From the NCBI GenBank assembly GCA_032164295.1, contig JAJHTX010000010.1:1860001-1924000 (forward strand): 64,000 bases of DNA, written 5' to 3'. Numbering within the stretch: position 1 is the stretch's first letter; each line of letters begins with the position of its first letter. The DNA comes from Inonotus obliquus (lineage: Eukaryota; Basidiomycota; Agaricomycetes; Hymenochaetales; Hymenochaetaceae). A program made the translations under genes and the position numbers. The notes beneath the pieces were generated by a model that searched no databases, had not been told where the DNA came from, and was given only the letters and a program-made list of their open reading frames with translations. This document shows positions 55,011 to 64,000 of this stretch, piece after piece.

Positions 55011-55900
55011 CTATAAAGGCAGATCGGACGTCAATGAACGGGCTTCTGCGAGGGGTAGGCTCACCATAACATCAAGGAGTGGTTTCGAGTGAACATTCCC
55101 TGCTTCATCTTTGTCCACCTGGTATATCTTTTGTGTACCAACACCGATCGGGATGAACATGCGACCCGGTGATTTGAGCTGATCGACGAGAGCCTCGGGT
55201 AGTTCTGGAGCAGCCGCACCAACGTGAATTGCATCGTAAGGAGCGGCTGATGGCCAGCCCTTCCTGCCATCACCGGTTACTATCTCGATTTCGCTGTTAT
55301 CGAGAGCCTGGCCAAGACCATCGTTGCGAAGATTCTCGATAGACCAGGATACAAGATCCGACATGTGATCGACGCCGACAACCTTTCCTGGCGGACCGGT
55401 CTCGCTTGGAGCGCCGGACCGAACGAGATGGTAGAAGATAGCGGCAGTATATCCCGAACCGCTGCCGACATCGAGCACATGAGCACCGGGTTTGAGGAAG
55501 GGTAGAAGATTCATGGTTGCCTCTGCATGCTTTTGAAAGAAAAATTAGAGGTGACGGAAAAGTAGCAGGAATACTGTAGTGGGAGGCGGACCATGTGAGG
55601 GGCTGAGATGGTCGCGTTACACTTTATAGGCCTGTAATGGTGTAAGGGCGAAGAGATGCCGCTTGAAAGCAGGTTAATACTCGCTGAGGAGCGTCCATAT
55701 AAGCATCGCGTTGAAACTCTTCAAGGACATAGTTCTTTCGATCAACCTTCTTGAAAACCTGAGAGCAGCGATAGTCAAAAGGAAGGGAAAATGGTGAGTA
55801 GAAAGAAGCTTACCTCCGCGATTTCGTTTGAGAGTAGACAGTGAGTGCGCATGTTGTTGATGAGTTGGTCGTTTGTGGCCCCGGATGAACGGTAGGCCAT
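55011..55900 (-). CDS. PCMT: Protein-L-isoaspartate O-methyltransferase
   Basis: Methylates isoaspartyl residues of damaged proteins using S-adenosylmethionine, starting their repair; a cytosolic class I methyltransferase. Four exons with agreeing phases: 55,814-55,900, 55,681-55,758, 55,592-55,621 (30 nt) and 55,011-55,529, total 237 aa, a usual length for eukaryotic PCMT. Diagnostic pieces in order: NDQLINNMRTHCLL (residues 9-22), VDRKNYVLEEFQRDAYMDAPQ, then CNATISAPHM, the substrate-side motif split over exon 3, then SAM motif I VLDVGSGSGYT (83-93), VVGVDHM, GDGRKGWP, PYDAIHVGAAAPELPEAL and PIGVGTQKIYQVDK. The start ATG at 55,900 fits the family N-terminus. An ordinary host gene with no sign of decay. 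Confidence 0.95.
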
Positions 55901-56120
55901 GGTAAGAAATGATTTATATTTAATCTGTGGCCACAAGGTGAAGAGTCGGAGCAAGTTCATGTCACACCACACGTCACCAACATGTAATCACAATGTTACA
56001 TAACAGCACAAGACTATTACGTCAGAATACACGTGCCATAACCAATAACCTACGACCATGGATTCTGCTGGAATATTAATGCACGTTCTCCACGGTGACG
56101 AGCGACTGAGTTGTCCGCAT

Positions 56121-58799
56121 CTACGAAACTCGGCTTATCCTTTGTTCCGTCGTTGTCGAATTTTGTGACCTTACCTCCCCGGAACGACTCAAGACATTGA
56201 ATGACGCCGGTGGGATGATCAGAGTGGGTCTATGTGCTAGAGCTCGAGGATCATTTGCTGGTGTAAGGGATGCTGGGGAAGTTAATCGGATGTGGTTCCC
56301 GTAGGAAGACAGATGGGTCGCTGATGTCGGCCCACTCAGCTCTGAAGTTTGTCTGGTGGAAAACAAGCGAGTCAACGTGGAATCCTGGCCGTGGTTGTTG
56401 CTGAGAGCTATTGGAGAATGGTGACGGATCTCGACCTGCGATGGTAAGGTTGATGAGTTGGACGGGCTATCGGGGGGATATACGGGAGCGTCCGTCATAA
56501 GCTCAAAAGTTCTATCAACTTGACAAGGTTGCTCTTGGATGTTCTGTAGTACCCTGGCACCACTACCGTCGTCAAGGCTGGTGCGTGAAATTTGATCGAG
56601 GGCTCGTCTCCACCATGATCGCTGCCTTCTGCCTTGGCTAGAACTGACCTGCGGTGGGCTGCTGCAATTAACGTCTAGGAACGAACTTGCTCCGTACCCC
56701 CTTCGCTCGAGCTCCATTTCGATTTGCTCCCCAAGACCCGCGCTGCGTTCGCGGAGTGGATGTCGGAGCTCATAGATGTCATCATCGCTGGTGCTAATCC
56801 ACTGGGGTTGTCTTGAACCAACATGAACCTCCTTCTCTACTTCGACTTCAAATGAGACAGGATCGTATCTGACACATTTCTTTGACACGGGATCTCGATT
56901 AGTTCTTTTCGTGCGGTTGTCCATATGAGATTCACCGCCGAATATGTCCTGCCTGATGGCAATTCGACGAGCGATGGCATCCGTCTCGGCCCCCCTCCAT
57001 CTCCGGCAGATATACATCACACCTTCCCATAGCTCCCGACAAGTATCCCGGAAGTCGAAAGCGTGAAGCAGTGATCGCAAACGTGGAGTTCGTGGAATAT
57101 CCTCCGTGACAATATGCGCTGCTGACCGTTCTTCTGGTCGTCGCTGATAAGGCTTGTACGTGAACGCCTTTATATGAAGTATCGCAAAAAATCTGGAAGA
57201 ACACGACCGAGTCTCGGAACATTATCGGTCATGGGAGAATTTGAGCACGTACGCCATCTCCACGGTTTCGAGAATGGCTCCAATTCCGATATTTATATCG
57301 TCCGCAGTCCTGTTACGTCAGTGATGAGCAACTTTCCTTTGCAGTAGTATGGCTTCGCACACACATGTACTTGGTCTAAAATGATACAGCTTTAGTATCA
57401 ATGCGTAAAGGATCGAATTGAAAGGCGCACGTCTTTCACGACCCCCAAAGAACTCAGGACAGACAAGAAAGTAGCCTGCCAGAATGTCAAGAATACTGAG
57501 GGGCTTGTCAATTATTACCTAGAAGATTACAAACCAGATATATTTACCGACTGCTTTGATTGCAAACAACTTGAGAAGAGGCTTGTAGAGGGCAAGCTGT
57601 TTTGATATCGGAACGTATACTTGGATGAGACAGTACATGGCGATTGAGACGGAGATCGAGACGACAGTTACGATCTTTGGTAGTTAACATCAGAAAACCT
57701 GATTGGTCGCGGTGGTAGAGGTACACCTACATATACGTGACCCCATCCAGGCGACCAGGAATCCTCGCAATATAGGCCGAAGTAATCCAATATGACTGCA
57801 ACCAGCGTCGTTCTGGGCGCCATCTGAGTAAATTACATGGAGCAGATTATTGTAAACGTACACAGGACGGATGATACAATACTGTAGTATTCCCCATTTC
57901 ATCATCTGCAGGAAGTATAGACCGTCCTATGAAGTTTGATCAGCTTCGGACATGCAAATTCAAGGCAACATATAAACGCACAGCAGGTTTCGACTTGATT
58001 GAACCAAGGGGAAACACCCATTTCCTGACCGGTTCTCCACGCAGCATGGAATGGCGGTCATTTTCCTTACTCAAACCAACCTGGGCAGAGTACATATTAT
58101 ACAATTGAAGGGAGTTCATTCGGAAATGACGGACCTTGAGAAAGATGGCACGCTGCTCGTCGGAGTCTGGAGAAAGGTAGAGGAGCAAAAGGTAGAAGAA
58201 AGCGGTTAAGACGGTAGACTCGTAGCAATCCCGGAGCAATAGAAGAGGTGTCGCCTCATTCTGTCGTTTTTGCATTCACATAATCAGCAATCAGCGTAGG
58301 AACGAGGTAACGAAGTGGACTGACCCAGAAGAGGTAGGAGGTGAAGCTAACGAGCGAGTAAATCGGAACCATGAATAGAATTCGTACAATGTCTGCACCG
58401 TCTTAGTTATGATACTATTAATGAAAGCCATGAACCTACAACGTTGCTCGTGTTTCTGGAATGAACGGCAAGGTCAGAAACACTAAACGAGGGAGATCTC
58501 TGCACTCACGTTCGTATAGAATTGTAGATGCTTGTTCACGAGCCAGAATGAAATGACCGTTGCGAGAGATGCAAATGCTCCTGTGGCAATCCATCCAACC
58601 TGTGCTATCATTAGTGGGTAACTCATAGCAGTGTAATGAATATGTAGCGGACATGATGAACTGTAAAGGTGTTATTAAAATCAGAAGCCGAGGGTTCTGA
58701 CAAAATTCACTTGCTTTGAATGACGACCTTGCCATTCTGAATGAGAGGAGGAGATTTCAACGCTGCGGGCTTATGGAAACATGTGGAATTACTGGACAT
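56121..58799 (-). CDS. hfl1: Hfl1/TMEM184-type seven-transmembrane protein (DUF300, organic solute transporter Ost-alpha family)
   Basis: Family members are multi-pass vacuolar or endosomal membrane proteins; fission yeast Hfl1 binds Atg8 at the vacuole. Modelled as 14 exons: 58715-58799, 58653-58660, 58510-58599, 58440-58455, 58325-58392, 58135-58260, 57982-58080, 57862-57926, 57731-57812, 57548-57674, 57431-57495, 57365-57375, 57253-57309, 56121-57192; 656 aa, phases consistent throughout. Conserved pieces: HHVGWIATGAFASLATV, NKHLQFYTN, QRYIVRILFMVPIYSL, LLLLRDCYESTVL, MKWGILQYCIIRPV, ILDYFGLYCEDSWSPGWG, LALYKPLLKLFAIKAV, FLTFWQATFLSVL, INIGIGAILETVEM, HIKAFTYKPY. Membrane part is residues 1 to about 310; the last ~340 are a charged Ser/Pro-rich, probably disordered tail. 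Intron 1 uses a GC donor (GCAAGT), and exons 2, 4 and 12 are 8, 16 and 11 nt. Confidence 0.88.
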
Positions 58800-59325
58800 G
58801 ACGAGGAGGAGCTAGCTTTGTGAATGAAATGGGCCCCTATTCCCGACAATACAGAGCACCAATGAACATAAAAAATAAAAGGAGTAGTCCCAAATGGTAT
58901 AGCGTTTCCCCAGAAATCAACAGCTCTATTGTTACGAGGTCAATATGGTGGGCAGAGAACGGAAGGATATGGTTGAGGAGAGAGAGAGAGACTGAGTAGT
59001 TGAGTAGACTGACTCCTGTCGATCTCACCAAAAATAGATTTCTGATTCAATCAGGGAATATTACATAACGCAAGCTGAACACGATAATTTCCCGATAAGA
59101 GTCCGTTGAGGCGTGCACGTGCTCAGGATACTCCGATATTTTCGGGCGGATGACGATAAGATTACCATTTATAGGGACAATGAGTCACAATGGCGACAAC
59201 TGTGATTGAAATCACGTGTAGTACGGCATCCCGACTCTGTCCGATGGACTCTTGTGGCATATAAGTATATGGTCAACAAAAATAATCAAAAATTTTCAAA
59301 CTTTTTCTTCTTGCCTCCCTCCACG
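58800..59325. promoter_or_regulatory. Divergent intergenic promoter region (Hfl1-like and F-box-like genes)
   Basis: About 526 bp between two diverging start codons. It contains a short (GA)n run near 58,980-58,992 and a TATA-like gcatataagtatatgg near 59,257-59,272, about 60 bp upstream of the F-box gene ATG. Confidence 0.45.
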
Positions 59326-60729
59326 ATGCGCGGACGGTCGTCGACGTTGACGAGAACCTCAAATCGTACTCGCTCAGTGTCTTTCTCTGCAAGACTTGCT
59401 CTTGCCCTCTCAAGGCATCTAGATGGTCCCACTCTCCAGTCTTTGCCAACAGAGATCCTCCTTGAAATCCTCCAGACGGCGGTAACATGTCCTCCCTCGT
59501 CAACGACTGCATACCGTTTGGGCTCTTCTCAGCTTCACGATGACTCCCAGGGTCTCGTCATGTGTGCACGCCGCATCGATTACCGCACTCTTCGCGCTCT
59601 TGCTCTCACTTCCCGCCTTCTCGCAGGTCTCGCTCATTCAATCATGTACCGCGTAGTCGCTCTCGACGATCTCAAGCGGACATCTCTTTTCGCGAGGACA
59701 GTAATGGATTGCGCTCATCGTGACATTACACTCTCTTCCACCCTTTCGCCTGTATCTCCCGTTTCTCCGACATCTCTCGCTTTCTCATATATACCCACTC
59801 TCTTTGCTGGCAAGTTTACTACCCGCCTCACGCTCGAATACCCGTTCCTCGATTCAACGCGAGCATCTCGGAATAGAGGCTCCGAACTCGATAGGTTCCA
59901 TGCCGCGACTGGCGCTCTCCTAGGTTTCGGTCATTCCGCACCTTCCGTGCCCTCTCCTGTCCTTGCCGACCTTCGTACTTTACTCCTTGACTCTCAGATA
60001 CTCATGCATTACCTGGAGACTCATCGCTCCGTCTCCTCCGTTCCAGAAGTGACCCCTGCACCTTCCGAGCTTATTCTCAGTTCATACATTTCACGGGAAA
60101 ATAGCATCGACACAACGGCGCCACAGCCTTCCTCACCACTCGCTCCGCTTGTATCGCGACTCACCCATCTTACGATCGCATGCCCGCCGGTCAAATGGAA
60201 ATTGCCTAGCTCAACCCTCGACGCACTTGGTGGTGTTCCTTCGCTCACTCACCTTGCACTCGTCCGCAGGGCAAATGGCAACGTGGATAACGATGCAGAA
60301 TTCGTCCGAGACGTTGGCGACATCATTTCGCAGCGCTCAGGATCCCTCATCCGCGTCGTCCTCGTTGTCCTTCCCGATGCTGGTTTCACAAGCTGGAAGT
60401 ACGCATATCAGAAAGAGTTTGTTGATCGGCGGCATGCACCCGTTGACGGTGAAGACGATACGTATTCACTTAGTTCAGACCTGTGCGTTCTTGAGGCCTA
60501 CCTTTCAACAACGTACATCTGGTCGCGATTCGATGATCTGGCCCACTCCTCTCCCGTCACGCGTGTGGTTCCGGGTATGGGTGATGCCTGGTCGCGTGCC
60601 CATAGAAAGAGTCGCAAATCGGGCGCCGTCTTCGAGAGCAACATATTCCACGATCACGGACGAGACCTTTGGTCCTGGGCCGATGCGTTTCAGCGTCGAC
60701 GACGTACCGTTCGTTATGCCCCTAGTTGA
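59326..60729 (+). CDS. F-box-like domain protein, single exon
   Basis: The 467-aa frame starts at ATG 59,326 (MRGRSSTLTRTS), preferred to the upstream in-frame ATG at 59,206 because a TATA-like sequence lies between them and the upstream 40 codons look non-coding. Residues about 37-49 (LQSLPTEILLEIL) match the start of F-box-like domains, followed by LRALALTSRLLAGLAHSIMYRVV, the usual F-box helix pattern and the link to the rest. The remainder has leucine-spaced segments (PLVSRLTHLTIACPP; GGVPSLTHLALVRR) as in many Agaricomycete F-box proteins, with no clear substrate domain. If the F-box is real it would bind Skp1 in an SCF ubiquitin ligase. No introns; GC-rich third positions unlike the transposon half. 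Target unknown. Confidence 0.75.
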   Translation: MRGRSSTLTRTSNRTRSVSFSARLALALSRHLDGPTLQSLPTEILLEILQTAVTCPPSSTTAYRLGSSQLHDDSQGLVMCARRIDYRTLRALALTSRLLAGLAHSIMYRVVALDDLKRTSLFARTVMDCAHRDITLSSTLSPVSPVSPTSLAFSYIPTLFAGKFTTRLTLEYPFLDSTRASRNRGSELDRFHAATGALLGFGHSAPSVPSPVLADLRTLLLDSQILMHYLETHRSVSSVPEVTPAPSELILSSYISRENSIDTTAPQPSSPLAPLVSRLTHLTIACPPVKWKLPSSTLDALGGVPSLTHLALVRRANGNVDNDAEFVRDVGDIISQRSGSLIRVVLVVLPDAGFTSWKYAYQKEFVDRRHAPVDGEDDTYSLSSDLCVLEAYLSTTYIWSRFDDLAHSSPVTRVVPGMGDAWSRAHRKSRKSGAVFESNIFHDHGRDLWSWADAFQRRRRTVRYAPS

Positions 60730-61101
60730 GCCTCGGCTCTACCTTTTCCCCACTTCGATTCTGATAGAGTGATAGATTATGTAGACGCGCCTATATGCGC
60801 TTATCATCTAGACTTATATGTATTCCTACGTTTTCTTTATTTTCTCAATTTGTTGGTCGATACGGCTGGTTTCTTTCCTTGAGTACTGACAGATTTCGGC
60901 CTTTTTGGCCTGGTGGGGTTTATGTACGGACAGTTGTTGTCTAATAATTTAGTAGCGCTGCTATTATACGACCATAGACTGATTCATATACATATTAGAA
61001 AGACGAATTTGCATCGTAAAAAGACTTTGGGAGATGAAAATGTCAAAATGACATACGTAGAAGCTTTCCTCATGCCCCGTACTGTTCAGCGGAGCACTTA
61101 G
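60730..61101. other. Intergenic region between convergent genes
   Basis: 3' flanks of the F-box-like gene (+) and the Ppo-like gene (-). No further gene seen; 60,913-61,101 holds only a chance frame. Confidence 0.5.
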
Positions 61102-64000
61102 CTATGAGCATAATGGTACAAACCATGCAAAACGCACCTGTACAACCATGGAGGTAGGGAAGGGCGTGATCTCACTCTTGTCGTTTAAATACATGACTTC
61201 GGGACACCCATTTACAACATCGACGATTCTGAGACGGCATCAGACCATTACTTTCAGAAAGAAGGATACTTGTACGTACCTGCGAAGAGTACCTGTCGGA
61301 CCAGGTGCCCTCTGTAAATTCTTCAATCCGAAAATAGCCCGAAGTACCTTGGGGATAGTCTTCCAGGCGGTGTAAATGAGTAACACAAATATAGCAGAAC
61401 ACACAATGGTCCTGCTTACTAGCTTAAAAAACAGCTCGGTCGCTAGTCTGTAGGGAAACAACAATCACTCCTCATGCGGCTGCGGTTCGGACAAGCGGTA
61501 AACCACATACCCATAATTTTCAAGCCCAAGCAGGCTCCCGTTGTGGTGTTCAAAATTGGGAGTAGCCGAATTTCCCCCGAAGTTGGATTGCTGCTCACCC
61601 AATCAGAAGACAAAACGCTTGCAGGAAGGCACGGTCACTCACATCTAAGTTGGCCCTTATGATGCTGAGATAAACCCGTTGCGGTGTCTGACGATCGTCT
61701 AATTTTCCCATTCCGTCCTCTCGCACTGCGCTTGATAAAGGAGGATTAAGACCTTGGAAGAGAAATAGGTAGGTCAAATGTTATTGGTAGAAGGCTCAGA
61801 GTAGCTTACGAAGTGCCTCGCGTGCAAACGCGTAAAGCCTGTCGTCACTCTCTGTGGTGTTCTCGCGTGCCAACCGAGCGAGCTCCCTTCGCTCGTTATC
61901 TCGTTCATCCTTTAAGAAGAAGTCTACTATGTGGACTACGGCCTTGGAGTAAAGCGCGACCGTCGGGACAAGAGCCGCGAAGGTACTCTCGGCAACGTGC
62001 TGCTCGTGCTTCGCAAATTGATATACTCGAGATAGGAAGGCATCGCTAAGTTTAACTTCGCCGGTATACCATTGAGCTAGCGAGTCCACGACTTTGCCAA
62101 CCTATGAAGAACATGTTAGAAAGTGAAGTTGGAACTTAGGCAAAAACAAACGGAACGTACAATGCCCTTTCCTATCAATCTCTTCAGATGTTCCGATACG
62201 ATCCCAGAGATATGCATGGCAGTTCTTGACCCTTTCTCCCTCAGAATCCAATCCACATAACGTTCTTTATTAATGAAGACGTAGCTATCGACGGAATAAT
62301 TAGTCTAGAGTCCATTCCCCGATAGACGCAATGTGGCATATACTTACTTGCAAACGTCTGCGAACATTTGTGCACACTCGGTGTCGCGGAAGAGACCACG
62401 CGGCGTTTGCTGCGTTTTAATGGGGATACCCAACAGCTCTGTAGCGACAAAGTAAACAGGAACCAGATTGATCACGTCACGTACAATGTCGACGCGTTTC
62501 AAGTTATCTCCTAAGCTCAGACGGGAAACCGAGTTTTCTGCTATGAGCTTTGTGGTGATGTATTCAAACAGAATAGAATACTGGTTCTGGCGAATGAGGA
62601 AAATAAGAGCATCATTAACCTGAGCACAATAGCAGTCAGTTATCATACAAATGCGTCTCGAAGGTCTTGTACATACCGGGGATATGTCTAGCTCCGCGAC
62701 ACCGGTTAAAGACTCCAGCATATTCCTAGCTCCACTCGTGAAGTCTTTCTCATTTGTCAATATACGGTGTACTGTCAAATAATCATCCTTGACTACTATC
62801 GGGATGGGAGTACTCGGTTTGTTGAAGTCGTACTCTTTCACAGGACCTTCAATAAGTTTCTCAAGATATCCACTCATCATTTCAGGAACCATAAATGGGA
62901 AGCGCGCGTACGACGACCGGGCGGGATAATATTCGGGAAGCGTGCGGTATAGCAAGCGAGTGAGAACGCCGCCATATGCACCATCTTCCTTGTGCGAGAA
63001 GCAATCCAGATATCCCCAGGATGTTAAATTGTAAACTGTGACGTAGACCATCGGATCATCGGAAAGGGGAAAAGGAGTAAACCACCGTACCAGTAAAATC
63101 TGTGGTTAGGAATCGGTCACCACGGACAAGGGCTACCGCGTCCGCGAGAATGGCACGGCTGATCGTATAACCAGGGCAGAGTCCAGCACCTGGTATTGGG
63201 GGCTTAGCCTCCTCCGCCATTAGTCCAGGGTACAGTTCCAAGCGATCGACATCACCGTAAAGTGACTCGGCAGTTTTCTAGACAAAAGGTAAGTGGGTAT
63301 GTAAAGTGGCCACTAACGCTTCCCATACACTGATCACGGGATCCGAGTTCCATTCCGAGAAACTCGAAAATGTTTTTAGTCCCATGAATGCCCTGAACTC
63401 GTTCATCTGTTCATATACGTGAGTGTTCCCATCCGAATGCGATAGGCCTATAGCTTCACCGTAGCCGTCCCCCATTGTCTTGCCTGCTCGATGCCCATGA
63501 TTTCTACGACACGAAGTACTTCAGGAATGCCTCGCGCCTTAAATGCACTGGCGCGTGACTCTGTTGCAGCTTGCAGAAGCGCGGCGAGATCGGCACTGTT
63601 GAACGCTCCTGTCTCAGGATCCCGATGAAGTTTCGCGTTATTAACGCTTGTTGGTGCTTGTTCTTCAGAGGCAAGAGCTACCCAGTACGAACTTGAAAAT
63701 GACATACCCATCAAAAGTCCACTTCTTGACATCTGGGTCAGGGCGGATTTTCGAGGCCAACGTCTCCTGGAAGTCGCTTACAGTGATCTGCAACGGCTAT
63801 TAAAGATGACATTGACCCATATGGACAGAACAACCCACGGATCTAAAATCTCGAGTTCCAAAGAGCTCCTCAAAAGCAAGCTCAGTCCACGCCGTATCGT
63901 TTTCGCTGAGTGCCGAGTGCCATCGATAGAGCAGATTGAACTCAAGGGAAACAACGTTTCCCTGTCCGCGGGGACTTACAGTATGATCCGGTTCACGTGA
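61102..64000 (-). CDS. ppo: Ppo-type fatty acid dioxygenase / P450 fusion (linoleate diol synthase-like), 5' end beyond window
   Basis: Psi-producing oxygenases turn linoleic and oleic acids into hydroperoxides with an N-terminal haem peroxidase-like domain and isomerise them with a C-terminal P450-like domain; the products are oxylipin signals. The window contains, on the minus strand: NVVSLEFNLLYRWHSALS (about 63,900-63,955), whose YRWH holds the catalytic Tyr and haem-ligand His of the family; VSDFQETLASKIRPDP and KKWTFDG; FNSADLAALLQAATE, GIPEVLRVVEIMGIEQARQW; ELYPGLMAEEAKPPIPGAGLCPGYTISRAIL; YNLTSWGYLDC; P450 part with LLYRTLPEYYPARSSYARFPFMVPEMM to MFADVCK, FAREALR, GLNPPLSSAVREDG, VLRAIFGLKNLQRAPGPTGTLRR; stop near 61,102. 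The expected haem-thiolate region is atypical (TTTGACLG near 61,530). Many short introns; exact exon borders not all resolved. Confidence 0.85.

Noticed and set aside
60149..60772. Second plus-strand frame (207 aa) overlapping the F-box-like gene
   Set aside because: It runs in another frame of a GC-rich coding exon; the 467-aa frame has the domain signature and is continuous.

Overview
The window looks like nuclear DNA of a basidiomycete fungus, most likely an Agaricomycete. The genes carry many short GT-AG introns (mostly 45-70 bp) and very small exons. The protein families are fungal: a GH27 alpha-galactosidase, an Hfl1/TMEM184 membrane protein, a psi-producing oxygenase, and captured pieces of a group III hybrid histidine kinase and a USP7/Ubp15-type protease. 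Most of the rest is chromoviral Gypsy and Copia retrotransposons. The species cannot be fixed from the sequence alone.

Layout. About 1-50,400 is an AT-rich transposon graveyard with no convincing intact host gene. In order it holds: relics of a transposon-associated gene pair (1-4,260); pieces of a Tc1/mariner transposase (4,370-4,835 and 7,735-8,000) separated by a copy of a repeat family called R1 here; a 656-bp TA-flanked TIR element (8,467-9,122); a dead Copia element with an inverted partial copy of itself (9,300-14,990); Gypsy solo LTRs, one carrying a nested hAT-like element (18,434-20,965); a second R1 copy containing a related R2 element (21,790-24,870); a decayed chromodomain Gypsy, Gypsy-1 (25,555-35,687), interrupted by R1 (itself holding a solo LTR) and by R2; a long inverted-repeat element (36,005-36,977); a much younger chromodomain Gypsy, Gypsy-2 (36,986-44,187), with a perfect 5-bp target duplication and a fourth R1 inside its integrase; and a gene-capture region (45,600-50,356).

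The gene-capture region is the most unusual part. Fragments of a USP7/Ubp15-type deubiquitinase (MATH domain plus the start of the catalytic domain) and of HAMP repeats from a Nik1-type histidine kinase are joined tail to tail. The chimera is present twice in opposite orientation with the same junction. The right copy lies between long degenerate terminal inverted repeats built from AT-rich and TTGCCCTCTC-like tandem repeats, so it resembles a Pack-type transposon.

About 50,400-64,000 is a compact gene island: GH27 alpha-galactosidase (+, 19 exons modelled), a stretch of unassigned remnants, protein-L-isoaspartate O-methyltransferase (-), Hfl1/TMEM184-like vacuolar membrane protein (-, 14 exons modelled, one GC-AG intron and exons of 8, 16 and 11 nt), an F-box-like protein (+, single exon), and the 3' two-thirds of a Ppo-type fatty acid dioxygenase/P450 fusion (-) that runs off the right edge. 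These genes look like ordinary single-copy host genes with no evident shared pathway. All calls come from reading the sequence; no database search was run.
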